Source: DASZVN01 sp035547055
GTDB lineage: Bacteria > Pseudomonadota > Alphaproteobacteria > Rhizobiales > Methylopilaceae
Assembly: GCA_035547055.1 (NCBI GenBank)
Contig: DASZVN010000222.1
Location: 1-33,180, forward strand
Length of the DNA stretch: 33,180 nucleotides
Direction of reading: 5' to 3'
A program made the position numbers and the translations under genes. The notes below the pieces were generated by a model. That model made no database searches, had not been told where the DNA came from, and saw nothing but the letters and a program-made list of their open reading frames with translations. Every line of letters begins with the position of its first letter. The stretch's first letter is position 1. Below are positions 23,018 through 29,521 of the stretch, one piece after another.

Positions 23018-24418
23018 ATGACCGGGAAGAAGCTTGAAGATGTCGTGAAGGAGAACAAGGACATCGTGTCCTATCTGCGCAACTCGCAGATCGGCGCCTA
23101 TGTCTATCCGGTGGTGCCGCCGGAGTTCACCAACTGGCGTGACGAGCAGGCAGCCTGGCGCAGGACCGCGGTGCTGTTCGACCAGTCGCACCACATGGCC
23201 GAGATGATGGTCTCCGGCCCGGACGCGATGAAGTTCCTCTCCACGCTGACGATCAACAGCTTCGCCAATTTCCCGGTCAACCGGGCCAAGCAGATGGTGC
23301 CCTGCTCCTATGACGGCTACGTCATCGGCGACGGCATCCTGTTCCGCGAGGAGGAGAACCGGCTGAACTTCGTCGGCCGCGCCCCGACCGTCGACTGGAT
23401 CGAGTTCCACGGCAAGACCGGCAAGTGGAACATCAAGATGGAGCGCGACGACCGCTCGCCGTCCCGCCCGGGCGGCAAGCCGGTGACCCGCCGCCACTAC
23501 CGCTTCCAGATCCAGGGCCCCAACGCCTCGAAGATCCTGGACAAGGTCAACGGCAGCCCGATGCCGAACGTCAAGTTCTTCGACATGGGCTACATCAACA
23601 TCGCCGGCCGCAAGGTGCGCTGCCTCCGCCACGGCATGGCCGGCGAGCCGGGCCTCGAGATCTGGGGCCCCTACGCCGAGATGGACGAGGTGCGCAACGC
23701 GATCCTGGAGGCCGGCAAGGAGTTCGGCATCGTCCAGGTCGGCTCGCGCGCCTACGCCACCAACACGCTGGAGTCGGGCTGGATCCCGTCGCCGCTCCCG
23801 GCCGTCTACACCGGCGAGGGCAACAAGGCGTTCCGCGAGTGGCTCCCGGCCGACGCCTATGCCGGCACCTGCTCGATCGGCGGCAGCTTCGTCTCGAACA
23901 ACATCCAGGACTACTACTCGACGCCCTACGAGCTCGGCTACGGCACGTTCGTGAAGTTCGACCATGACTTCGTCGGCGCCGACGCGCTGAAGAAGATGGC
24001 CAACAACTCGCACCGCCGGAAGGTGACGCTGGCGTGGAACGCCGACGACGTCGGCGAGGTGTTCCGTTCGTTCCTGGAGCCCGGCATCGAGAGCTACAAG
24101 TTCATCGACCTGCCGCTGTCGAACTACGCCTCGGCCTCGTTCGACAAGGTGACGAAGAACGGCAAGACCGTCGGCCTCTCGATGTTCTCGGGCTACAGCT
24201 ACAACGAGCGCCAGATGCTGTCGCTCGCGACCGTCGATCCCGACGTCGAGATCGGCGAGCAGCTCGTCCTGACCTGGGGCGAGGAGAACGGCGGCACCAA
24301 GAAGACCACCGTCGAGCGTCCGCACAAGCAGAAGGAGATCCGGGTGAAGGTCAGCCCGGTCCCGTACTCGCGCGATGCCCGCGAGAACTACGCCGAGAGC
24401 TGGCGCACCCGCACCTGA
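23018..24418 (+). CDS. LigM/DesA-like tetrahydrofolate-dependent aromatic O-demethylase (GcvT family)
   Basis: A 466-residue protein whose sequence runs close to sphingomonad LigM and DesA (vanillate / syringate O-demethylases, about 460-470 aa): RNSQIGAYVYPVV near the start, AVLFDQSHHM, DDRSPSRPGGKPV, RFQIQGPNASKI, LRHGMAGEPGLEIWGPY, NTLESGWIPSPLPA, IGGSFVSNNIQDYY and LTWGEENGGTKKTTVE. These enzymes move the methyl group of a methoxylated aromatic acid to tetrahydrofolate. They share the aminomethyltransferase fold of glycine cleavage T protein. The exact substrate is not certain; related enzymes act on other methoxy or methylthio compounds. Start ATG 23018 follows CGAGAGGAC. Downstream is a palindrome. 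Confidence 0.85.
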   Translation: MTGKKLEDVVKENKDIVSYLRNSQIGAYVYPVVPPEFTNWRDEQAAWRRTAVLFDQSHHMAEMMVSGPDAMKFLSTLTINSFANFPVNRAKQMVPCSYDGYVIGDGILFREEENRLNFVGRAPTVDWIEFHGKTGKWNIKMERDDRSPSRPGGKPVTRRHYRFQIQGPNASKILDKVNGSPMPNVKFFDMGYINIAGRKVRCLRHGMAGEPGLEIWGPYAEMDEVRNAILEAGKEFGIVQVGSRAYATNTLESGWIPSPLPAVYTGEGNKAFREWLPADAYAGTCSIGGSFVSNNIQDYYSTPYELGYGTFVKFDHDFVGADALKKMANNSHRRKVTLAWNADDVGEVFRSFLEPGIESYKFIDLPLSNYASASFDKVTKNGKTVGLSMFSGYSYNERQMLSLATVDPDVEIGEQLVLTWGEENGGTKKTTVERPHKQKEIRVKVSPVPYSRDARENYAESWRTRT

Positions 24419-24430
24419 CGGGTCGAGGCC

Positions 24431-24475
24431 CTCGTAGGCTGGGCAACGCCGCCGCGTTGCCCACGTCTGGCGCCC
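24431..24475 (+). repeat. Dispersed palindromic repeat, copy 2
   Basis: Perfect 10-bp inverted repeat TGGGCAACGC/GCGTTGCCCA (24440-24449, 24454-24463) with 4-base loop, flanked by CTCGTAGGC and CACGTCTGGCGCCCC. On the reverse strand the flank reads GGCGCCAGACGTGGGCA, matching copy 1 near 21458. It starts 12 bases after the O-demethylase stop and may serve as its terminator. Confidence 0.7.
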
Positions 24476-24483
24476 CGCCTCCT

Positions 24484-24614
24484 TTTCGTCATGCCCGGGC
24501 TCGCCCCGGGCATCCACGAGTTGGCGGCGCCGTCGAGGGAAGTCGCGGATGGCCGGGCGCAGATAGGTTTACGCAATCTGCGCAAGCTTGATTGCAAGCC
24601 CGGCCATGACGAAA
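24484..24614. repeat. REPIN-like element: two inverted REP-type sequences
   Basis: The ends 24484-24501 and 24597-24614 are inverted copies of TTTTCGTCATGCCCGGGCT-like sequence (18 positions, one mismatch). The left end also forms its own perfect 9-bp hairpin ATGCCCGGG/CCCGGGCAT (24491-24513). From memory, CGTCATGGCCGGGCTTG-type palindromes are abundant in Bradyrhizobium and related genomes. The 131-base element ends 18 bases before tRNA-Leu. It carries no gene. Confidence 0.7.
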
Positions 24615-24632
24615 GCGGTGCCGGTGCGGCCT

Positions 24633-24719
24633 GCGGGCGTGGCGGAATTGGTAGACGCGCCGGACTCAAAATCCGGTTCTGGCGACAGAGTGTCGGTTCG
24701 ATCCCGACCGCCCGCACCA
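24633..24719 (+). tRNA. tRNA-Leu (anticodon CAA)
   Basis: An 87-base class II tRNA. Acceptor arm GCGGGCG pairs with CGCCCGC, followed by A and an encoded CCA (24717-24719). The anticodon stem CCGGA/TCCGG encloses the loop CTCAAAA with anticodon CAA at 24667-24669, which reads UUG leucine codons. A long variable arm follows, as expected for Leu, and the T arm GTCGG-TTCGATC-CCGAC is standard. The D-loop has the GGTAGAC sequence typical of leucine tRNAs. Confidence 0.97.
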
Positions 24720-24831
24720 GTCAAGCAAGCATATTGTCCGGGGATGCAGGAGCGCTCGAAGGATGGCGCGAGCAACGCCGTCAGACTAGAGCGTCGATGG
24801 CGAGTGGCTATCATACTTTAAGTTCTTACTC

Positions 24832-24880
24832 GAGCACGATCTTTTCTGAAAGCCGCTGTACCCTTCTCGGGATCATGCTC
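24832..24880. repeat. Degenerate Hyphomicrobiales-type palindromic repeat
   Basis: Outer arms GAGCACGATC (24832-24841) and GATCATGCTC (24871-24880) are complementary except for one position, with TTTTCTGAAA in between. From memory this matches a very common intergenic palindrome in Rhizobium, Bradyrhizobium and Mesorhizobium (GAGCATGATC...GATCATGCTC with a TTTTCGGAAAA core). It lies between tRNA-Leu and the gene fragments. Confidence 0.6.
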
Positions 24881-24911
24881 TCGCGCGACGCTCGGCAGTC
24901 CGCACGGCGAT

Positions 24912-25085
24912 CTATCGCCGCTCCAGGAATCCTCGTCCTTCCAGGATCGCGGGCCTCGCCTTCTCGATCCGCGCGATCCGCGTCCCGGACTGCTTCGCGT
25001 TGGCGAAGCGAAACAGGTATCCCCTTTGCCGACCCGGCGTCAGCACCGCGAACGCGCGCTTGAACTGCGGATCGTTACTCGCCGC
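24912..25085 (-). pseudogene. C-terminal fragment of a YdeI/OmdA-like protein
   Basis: The last 54 or so codons of a minus-strand frame read SNDPQFKRAFAVLTPGRQRG, then FANAKQSGTRIARIEKA and ILEGRGFLER, which is the conserved C-terminal helix pair of YdeI-like (DUF1801/OmdA-type) proteins of about 190 residues. No N-terminal domain of this family is present upstream: the sequence runs straight into pieces of a different family. I read this as a deletion scar. The stop codon is at 24912-24914. Without a start or a full domain it is unlikely to be functional. Confidence 0.6.
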
Positions 25086-25270
25086 GATCAGCGGCCCGCG
25101 GATCGCTCGGATGTCGCCCTTGGAATCGAGCGGACGATAGAGCCGTAGCGACGAACAGGTCGGGCAGCAGCACCGCGTAGCCGGCCCTCCGACGGCCGCC
25201 CGGCCATGCCGAACGCGGCGGGTCGGATACCGCCGGCGTCCATGGAGATAATGGCGATCGCCCCGACCGT
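25086..25270 (-). pseudogene. Frameshifted dienelactone hydrolase family fragment
   Basis: Three short segments in different minus-strand frames are in the order found in dienelactone hydrolase family proteins: IISMDAGGIRPAAFGMA (25202-25270), then AGYAVLLPDLF (25153-25185), then YRPLDSKGDIRAIRGPL (from about 25139 down). Family members have MDAGGIRPAL, GYAVLLPDLFYR and YxPLDP in sequence. At least two frameshifts separate the pieces, and the catalytic C-terminal half is missing. The last piece is in frame with the YdeI-like fragment, so a deletion joined two genes. The identification rests on short motifs. Confidence 0.5.
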
Positions 25271-25420
25271 CTGGCTCGCGCGCGGTGGAAGCGATGGGGA
25301 CGCCTCCATGCGCCGGGCGGCGGTGGCGACGACTCGGAGTCGAACAGGCGGGACCTTGTTGCTTGAGCGGCCAAGCCCCCTCATGCGCCCGGAGCATCGC
25401 AAGGCCGCGACATGCGGCTG

Positions 25421-25630
25421 CTAGGGCTCCCGCTCAACCATCGCAATCGCGGGAAAGGATATTAGAACATCGGCTCGACTGACGACGGAGTTGGAGCTCG
25501 TCTTGCGGCTGACGCCGACGACGAAGCCCGCTTTTGACGCGGCAGAGTAGAGCGCCTCCGGAGTCTCGAATTCCGTGTCTATGACGGTTGCGACCTCCGC
25601 GCCCATCAAATGGATCCTGAACTTAGCCAC
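25421..25630 (-). CDS. Small protein of 69 aa, unknown function
   Basis: A GTG start at 25630 follows CGGGAGTCTCGC at suitable spacing. The protein (MAKFRIHLMGAEVATVIDTEFETPEALYSAA as its first part, positions 25630-25538) has alternating hydrophobic residues, one Ala-rich helix and a C-terminal FPAIAMVEREP, looking like a compact alpha/beta fold. I do not recognise a named family. It is 67 bases downstream of the next minus-strand small gene, and could share its transcript. The codon use is similar to the surrounding genes. Confidence 0.55.
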   Translation of the reverse strand: MAKFRIHLMGAEVATVIDTEFETPEALYSAASKAGFVVGVSRKTSSNSVVSRADVLISFPAIAMVEREP

Positions 25631-25696
25631 GCGAGACTCCCGTTGGTTGAACCCGCTGCCATCGCGGCAGCCCGGGATTGCCGCTCCACCGGGGCG

Positions 25697-26017
25697 TCAC
25701 GCTCCGGCCCGATCGTTGTCCGGCGACGGCGGACGGGCCGCTGCGCCCAATTCCGCCAGGACGTCCGCCACCAGTTGCTGCCTTTGCGGGTCGAGCGCTC
25801 CAGGTGTCGCCGCAAGGATCTCGATCAAATAGCGCGCCTTCTCCGCCACCTCGCGCCAGCTTCCCGACGGCCCGCCATGGAGATAGTGCTCCAGCCTGGC
25901 TTGGCGGGCCTGGACCGCTTCCAGGTCGCTTGCGACCCTTCCGCGTTTCCGGCGCTCCTCGGTTTCCTTACGCGCCCCGATACCGCGGCGCGTGTCCAAT
26001 GTCACCGGGTCATCCAT
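25697..26017 (-). CDS. Conserved-looking hypothetical protein, 106 aa
   Basis: Starts at ATG 26017 (MDDPVTLDTRR) after AGAGGG, with an in-frame alternative at 26053. The protein is helical and strongly charged, with an Arg/Glu-rich segment of about 35 residues, then GSWREVAEKARYLIEILAATPGALDPQRQQLVADVL. I recall similar uncharacterised alphaproteobacterial proteins beginning with MDDPVTLDTRRG, but no function is attached. No signal or membrane segment. It may be expressed with the 69-residue gene downstream. Confidence 0.6.
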   Translation of the reverse strand: MDDPVTLDTRRGIGARKETEERRKRGRVASDLEAVQARQARLEHYLHGGPSGSWREVAEKARYLIEILAATPGALDPQRQQLVADVLAELGAAARPPSPDNDRAGA

Positions 26018-26147
26018 TCGATCGCCCTCTGCTGCAAGCCGAGCTTCGATCATCCCCGGTAAATGTCAATCGGTGCGTCGTTGCGCTATCGACTTTCGGC
26101 ATCCATATATACATCGATTATTTCCTGCGGAGAAATTGGAAAGAGAC

Positions 26148-26378
26148 ATGGCGCGACCCAAAATTACTGAGATAATTCCTGATATGAACAGGATATTCAT
26201 ACATGTCATAAGCGACATCCATCTGCGGAATCGGGTTCAAGAGGTAGTCGCCGGCCAGCTCGAAATGAGGGGCGAACGCCCAACGAGATTCGTCGAGGAT
26301 CGCGCAGGCATAGGGGCGGCGGCGGGGCTGCGGAAAGCTGCAACGGGCACGGCGGCGCCCGAAAGGCCATGCCAATGA
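26148..26378 (+). CDS. Doubtful ORF in an AT-rich patch, 76 aa
   Basis: ATG 26148 follows GGAAAGAGAC and the frame ends in an ATGA overlap with the next small ORF, which is the main support. The first half (MARPKITEIIPDMNRIFIHV) looks protein-like but the second half is low in structure. DNA around 26095-26230 is clearly richer in A and T than the rest of the window, which may mean foreign origin or a regulatory region. The opposite strand is also open here. I do not recognise a family. Confidence 0.25.
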   Translation: MARPKITEIIPDMNRIFIHVISDIHLRNRVQEVVAGQLEMRGERPTRFVEDRAGIGAAAGLRKAATGTAAPERPCQ

Positions 26379-26617
26379 GCCAGACACGCTCTCAATACTG
26401 TGCCGACAAGGCGGCGGACTGTCGGCGTCATCAGCACCATTCGAGCGGGCCGGCGGACAGCCGGCGCTGGCAGGAGCTTGCGGAGGCGTGGGAGCAGCTC
26501 GGACTCGGCATCGCTCCCCCACGAAGCCGATTCGTGCCGCGCCAGACGGCGCTGCGTCCTGAGCCGCCAGGCCGGATGGCGATGACCACCCGCGGGACGG
26601 GCCCGAAATCGTTCTGA
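26375..26617 (+). CDS. Small hypothetical protein, 80 aa
   Basis: ATG 26375 is 8 bases after GAAAGG; an in-frame ATG at 26369 is the alternative. Its first 45 residues (YCADKAADCRRHQHHS, then RRWQELAEAWEQLGL) resemble small helical proteins with a Cys-containing ADKAAECRR-like motif that are frequent in Hyphomicrobiales and have no assigned function. The C-terminal third is unstructured and Arg/Pro-rich. It may be coupled to the doubtful ORF upstream through an ATGA overlap. Confidence 0.45.
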   Translation: MSQTRSQYCADKAADCRRHQHHSSGPADSRRWQELAEAWEQLGLGIAPPRSRFVPRQTALRPEPPGRMAMTTRGTGPKSF

Positions 26618-26838
26618 CGGGCGACGACTGCCTGGCGTGATCGGATCGGCGCCGGTGCCGATCGGCTCTGCCGGCGGCCGCTCCGATGATGCGGGCCGGC
26701 GGGCCGGCAAGCGAGATGGCCGCTGTCGAAGGGCAATGTAGGGAGATTGCACCCAGACTGCGTGACGAGGCGTGCGTCGAACGCCGCCACACGCGGCAAA
26801 TCGCAGGCCGCCTGGATTACCGCCGAGGTAAGGCGGCG

Positions 26839-27648
26839 CTACGGCGCGGCCGCCTGCTCGAGCGCATAGAGCGCGACGGCGGCGGCGGTCGCGACATTCA
26901 GCGAATCGAAGCCGCCGGCCATCGGAATGCGGAGGCCGGGAAGCCGTCGCAGCACCGCCTCGGGCAACCCCGGCCCCTCGGTGCCGACCACCAGCGCGAA
27001 ACGGCCGGGCGGCACCAGGGCGGCGATATCGGTCGCTCCCTCCGGGCTCAGCGCATAGGTGGCGATGCCGGCGCGGGCCAAGAGGTCGAGCAGGGCGTCC
27101 AGGCTCGCGGCGCGGGCGAACGGCACCGTCAGCGCGGCGCCGACCGAGACCCGGATGGCCTTGCGGTAGAGCGGATCGCAGGCGGTCGGGTCGAGCAGCA
27201 CGGCATCGACGCCGAACGCCGCGGCGTTGCGGAAGAGGCCACCCATGTTGTCGTGGTTGGCGATGCCGACGGCGACCAGCAGCCGCGCACGCGCCGGCAG
27301 CGCCGCGACCAGCGCCTCCGCCGCGGGCTCCGTGCCGCGACGCCCCATCGCCAGCACCCCGCGGTGGATCGAGAAGCCGGCGACGCCGTCGATCACGGCC
27401 TGCGCCGCGGCGTAGACCGGGACGTCCGAAGGCACCTCGGACAGGAGCGCCGCCAGGGCCGGCAGCCGCCTCCGGTCGATCAGGACCGACTCCGGACGGA
27501 ATCGGCTGCTCCGCAGCAGCAGGCGCAGCACCACTTCGCCCTCGGCGACGAAGCGGCCCTCGCGGCCGACGAGGTCGCGCTCGCGGATCGCGCGATAGGC
27601 GGCGATCCGCGGATCGGCGGGGTCGTCGATCTCCACCGGCACGGGCAT
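26839..27648 (-). CDS. SpoU/TrmH family RNA methyltransferase
   Basis: The three SPOUT motifs are all present: ANHDNMGGLFRNAAAFGVDAV (motif 1, about 160-180), LVVGTEGPGLPEAVL (motif 2) and IPMAGGFDSLNVATAAAVALY (motif 3), forming the trefoil knot that binds S-adenosylmethionine. An N-terminal part with IDDPADPRIAAYR and REGRFVAEGEVVL matches the substrate-binding domain of RlmB/TrmH-like enzymes that 2'-O-methylate rRNA or tRNA. The start at 27648 gives 269 residues; an upstream ATG at 27693 is possible but has no ribosome binding site. It is divergent from the universal stress protein gene. The exact RNA target cannot be told. Confidence 0.9.
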   Translation of the reverse strand: MPVPVEIDDPADPRIAAYRAIRERDLVGREGRFVAEGEVVLRLLLRSSRFRPESVLIDRRRLPALAALLSEVPSDVPVYAAAQAVIDGVAGFSIHRGVLAMGRRGTEPAAEALVAALPARARLLVAVGIANHDNMGGLFRNAAAFGVDAVLLDPTACDPLYRKAIRVSVGAALTVPFARAASLDALLDLLARAGIATYALSPEGATDIAALVPPGRFALVVGTEGPGLPEAVLRRLPGLRIPMAGGFDSLNVATAAAVALYALEQAAAP

Positions 27649-27722
27649 GGCGGGCGCGCGGCCCTCCCCAAACGGAGCGATCCGGTCCATCATCGGCCGG
27701 ATGGGAATGGGGGCTTTCCTAC

Positions 27723-28562
27723 ATGAAAGCAGTGCTGGTGCCGACCGAGCAGTCCGACGTGCTGCCGTCGATCCTCGAGACTGCGCGGCTCGTCGCCGAG
27801 CGGTTCGGCAGCTATGTCGAAGGGCTGCCGCTGCGCTTCGACCTCGCCGCGATGCTGCCGCTGGATGCGGTCGGCGGTGCGATGTTTCCGAGCCCGGAGT
27901 GGAACGACGACGACGTCACGCAGCACGCCCGCGAGGCCTTCGAGGGCTTCATGGCCGGCCGCGGCATCCCGCGCGCCGGCGCGGTGCCTGCCAACGGGCC
28001 GACCTTCGCCTGGCTGGAGGACGTCCCGCGCGGCGAGAGCTTCGTCGCAGGCCATGCCCGCGTGTTCGACCTGACCGTGGTCGGCCGGCCCGGCGGGCGC
28101 GGCACCAATCCCCGGATGTCGACGCTGGAGATGATCCTGTTCGAGAGCGGCCGCCCCATCCTGATGGCGCCACCGGCGCCGCCGAAGACGCTGGGCGAGG
28201 TCGTCACCATCGCCTGGAACCGGTCGAGCGAGACCGCGCGCGCGGTCGCGATGGCGATGCCGCTGCTCAAGCGAGCGCGCGAGGTGCTGGTGCTCGGCTT
28301 GAAGAACACGACCGTGCCGGGCCCGGGTCCGGAGGAGCTCGCGCGCACGCTCCAGCTCCACGGCATTGCCGCCACCTCGCGGATGTGGCCGGGCGAGCTG
28401 GCCAACGCCGGCGAGGCGTTCCTGGCCGGCGCCGCCGAGGCCGGCAGCGACCTCCTGATCAAGGGCGCCTTCACCCAGAGCCGCCTCCGCCAGATGATCT
28501 TCGGCGGCCCCACCGCCTATGTGCTGGCGGAAGCCACCATCCCGGTGCTGCTGGCGCATTGA
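27723..28562 (+). CDS. Universal stress protein (UspA family)
   Basis: A 279-residue protein with two halves. The second Usp domain is complete: VVTIAWNRSSETARAVAMAMPLL, then a central segment, and the ATP-binding type end GAFTQSRLRQMIFGGPTAYVL with its Gly-x2-Gly-like loop, followed by PVLLAH. The first half, MKAVLVPTEQSDVLPSILE onward, resembles a diverged Usp domain. Such tandem Usp proteins accumulate in starvation or stress in alphaproteobacteria. The start ATG 27723 is 74 bases from the divergent methyltransferase start. Cytosolic; no partner is evident. Confidence 0.9.
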   Translation: MKAVLVPTEQSDVLPSILETARLVAERFGSYVEGLPLRFDLAAMLPLDAVGGAMFPSPEWNDDDVTQHAREAFEGFMAGRGIPRAGAVPANGPTFAWLEDVPRGESFVAGHARVFDLTVVGRPGGRGTNPRMSTLEMILFESGRPILMAPPAPPKTLGEVVTIAWNRSSETARAVAMAMPLLKRAREVLVLGLKNTTVPGPGPEELARTLQLHGIAATSRMWPGELANAGEAFLAGAAEAGSDLLIKGAFTQSRLRQMIFGGPTAYVLAEATIPVLLAH

Positions 28563-28893
28563 GGATGGCGTCCGGCCGAAGAGCGGGGCGGGCCTGCCTT
28601 GCAATGCCGGCAAAACTCTTTATCTTGAAGGCATCCGAGCGAAGATGACGGATCGACAAAGGCGGTCGTCACGTCGCGTCATGGAGTGCCAGGACGGATG
28701 TACTCCGGCCCTCCTGGTCCTGCCGACCCTATGACGAAGGGTTGGCCGTCTCGCCGGATACCTCAATCAAAGTTGGTCTTGCTTGTTTCTGAGCGCTCTT
28801 GCGGGCGCAGCTTCAGGCCTTACCGAACTTCGGTTGCAACTCTCGCCGCTCTGGCGCGGCGATTCCCTGAAGCACGCATCACAGGAGGCCCCT
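28563..28893 (+). promoter_or_regulatory. Long intergenic region with the cold-shock gene leader
   Basis: 331 bases with no credible gene. The 3' part is a probable long leader of the cold-shock gene, with inverted repeats at 28822-28834 and 28843-28862. Long structured leaders that refold at low temperature are known for cspA-type genes. No -35/-10 pair is clear enough to name. Confidence 0.45.
28843..28862 (+). promoter_or_regulatory. Leader stem-loop upstream of the cold-shock gene
   Basis: Perfect 7-bp stem TCGCCGC/GCGGCGA with a 6-base loop, 31 bases before the ATG and 20 bases before the ribosome binding site CAGGAGG. It may help the leader structure described for cold-shock mRNAs. Confidence 0.4.
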
Positions 28894-29097
28894 ATGGCCA
28901 CTGGCACCGTCAAGTTCTTCAATTCGCAAAAAGGCTTCGGCTTCATCACGCCGGATGGCGGCGGATCGGACGTGTTCGTCCATATCACGGCGGTCGAAGC
29001 CGCCGGCCTGCGCTCGCTGGTCGAGGGCCAGAAGGTCTCGTTCGAGGTCGTGAGCGACCGCGGCAAGACCAAGGCGGCCAACCTCCAGACGGCCTGA
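28894..29097 (+). CDS. Cold-shock domain protein (CspA family)
   Basis: A 67-residue single cold-shock domain: GTVKFFNSQKGFGFITPDGG with RNP1 (KGFGFI) and VFVHI as RNP2. It binds single-stranded nucleic acid and acts as an RNA chaperone in the cytosol. The ATG follows CAGGAGGCCCCT. The frame is open upstream but the family starts exactly here. An intrinsic terminator sits 22 bases after the stop, so it is probably a single-gene transcript. Members may respond to cold or to growth phase; the sequence does not say which. Confidence 0.97.
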   Translation: MATGTVKFFNSQKGFGFITPDGGGSDVFVHITAVEAAGLRSLVEGQKVSFEVVSDRGKTKAANLQTA

Positions 29098-29119
29098 CCG
29101 TCGCAGGTTGGAAAACCGA

Positions 29120-29146
29120 GGGGCTCCGGCATGCCGGGCCCCTTTT
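29120..29146 (+). terminator. Intrinsic terminator after the cold-shock gene
   Basis: GGGGC and CCGG pair with CCGG and GCCCC around a one-base bulge (T29125) and a short loop, followed directly by TTTT at 29143-29146. An AAAA upstream (29112-29115) would extend the stem. This is the clearest rho-independent terminator in the window. Confidence 0.8.
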
Positions 29147-29165
29147 CGGCGTGGAGGGCCAGCCA

Positions 29166-29405
29166 ATGGCCGATCAAGACCTCAACGACAAGCGCACGGC
29201 CGACCGGCTCCGGCGCGACATGCAGGCTTCCGATGCCCCGAAGGCCTGGGCAGCCTACCAGGCCGATCTCGAGCGGACGCGTGCCCGCACGGCGGCGCTC
29301 CGCGCCGAGCGCCTCGCCCGCGAGGCGGCGGCAACGGCAGGCACGGGCGCAGCCGCTGCCCCGGCTCCGGCACAGCGCAAGCGGCGGTCGCGATCGCCAG
29401 CCTGA
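29166..29405 (+). CDS. Small helical protein, 79 aa
   Basis: ATG 29166 follows GGAGGGCCAGCC. The sequence starts MADQDLNDKRTADRLRRDMQ, then SDAPKAWAAYQADLERTRART, an amphipathic highly charged helix region, and ends in an Ala/Arg-rich tail. The start lies 20 bases after the terminator, so it either has its own promoter or depends on read-through. I do not recognise a family; similar short charged proteins are common near cold-shock genes but have no tested function. Confidence 0.55.
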   Translation: MADQDLNDKRTADRLRRDMQASDAPKAWAAYQADLERTRARTAALRAERLAREAAATAGTGAAAAPAPAQRKRRSRSPA

Positions 29406-29461
29406 CATCGACGCCCTGCCGAGGCCGGCAGCCCAACCGGCGGGCCGCGGAGGACCGCCGC

Positions 29462-29521
29462 GAGATGAGCGAAATCCCCGATCTCACCTCCGAGATGAGC
29501 GAAATGCCCGATCTCACGTCG
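29462..29521 (+). repeat. 30-base tandem duplication in a small ORF
   Basis: Two in-frame 30-base units, 29462-29491 and 29492-29521, share GAGATGAGCGAAAT and CCCGATCTCAC and differ at only two positions. They encode the doubled N-terminus of the 70-residue protein. Confidence 0.85.

Noticed and set aside
20554..23064. 836-codon minus-strand frame across hemY and the binding-protein gene
   Set aside because: It is antisense to hemY and shifted relative to the binding-protein frame, with no recognisable domain.
22850..24517. 555-codon minus-strand frame opposite the O-demethylase
   Set aside because: It is rich in Val/Asp/Arg/His without family motifs, a typical antisense shadow; the plus strand matches LigM throughout.
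26118..26792. Minus-strand ORF of 224 codons over the small plus-strand ORFs
   Set aside because: Its last part near 26118-26300 looks protein-like, but the rest is low-complexity and there is no good ribosome binding site. Left out, though the AT-rich patch remains uncertain.
24633..26838. Integrative element inserted at tRNA-Leu
   Set aside because: No integrase, no direct repeat of the tRNA 3' end and no phage gene are visible in the window, so I do not call an island or attachment site.
28606..28647. 13-codon ORF in the region before the cold-shock gene
   Set aside because: Too short, with no ribosome binding site, and not placed to act as a leader peptide.
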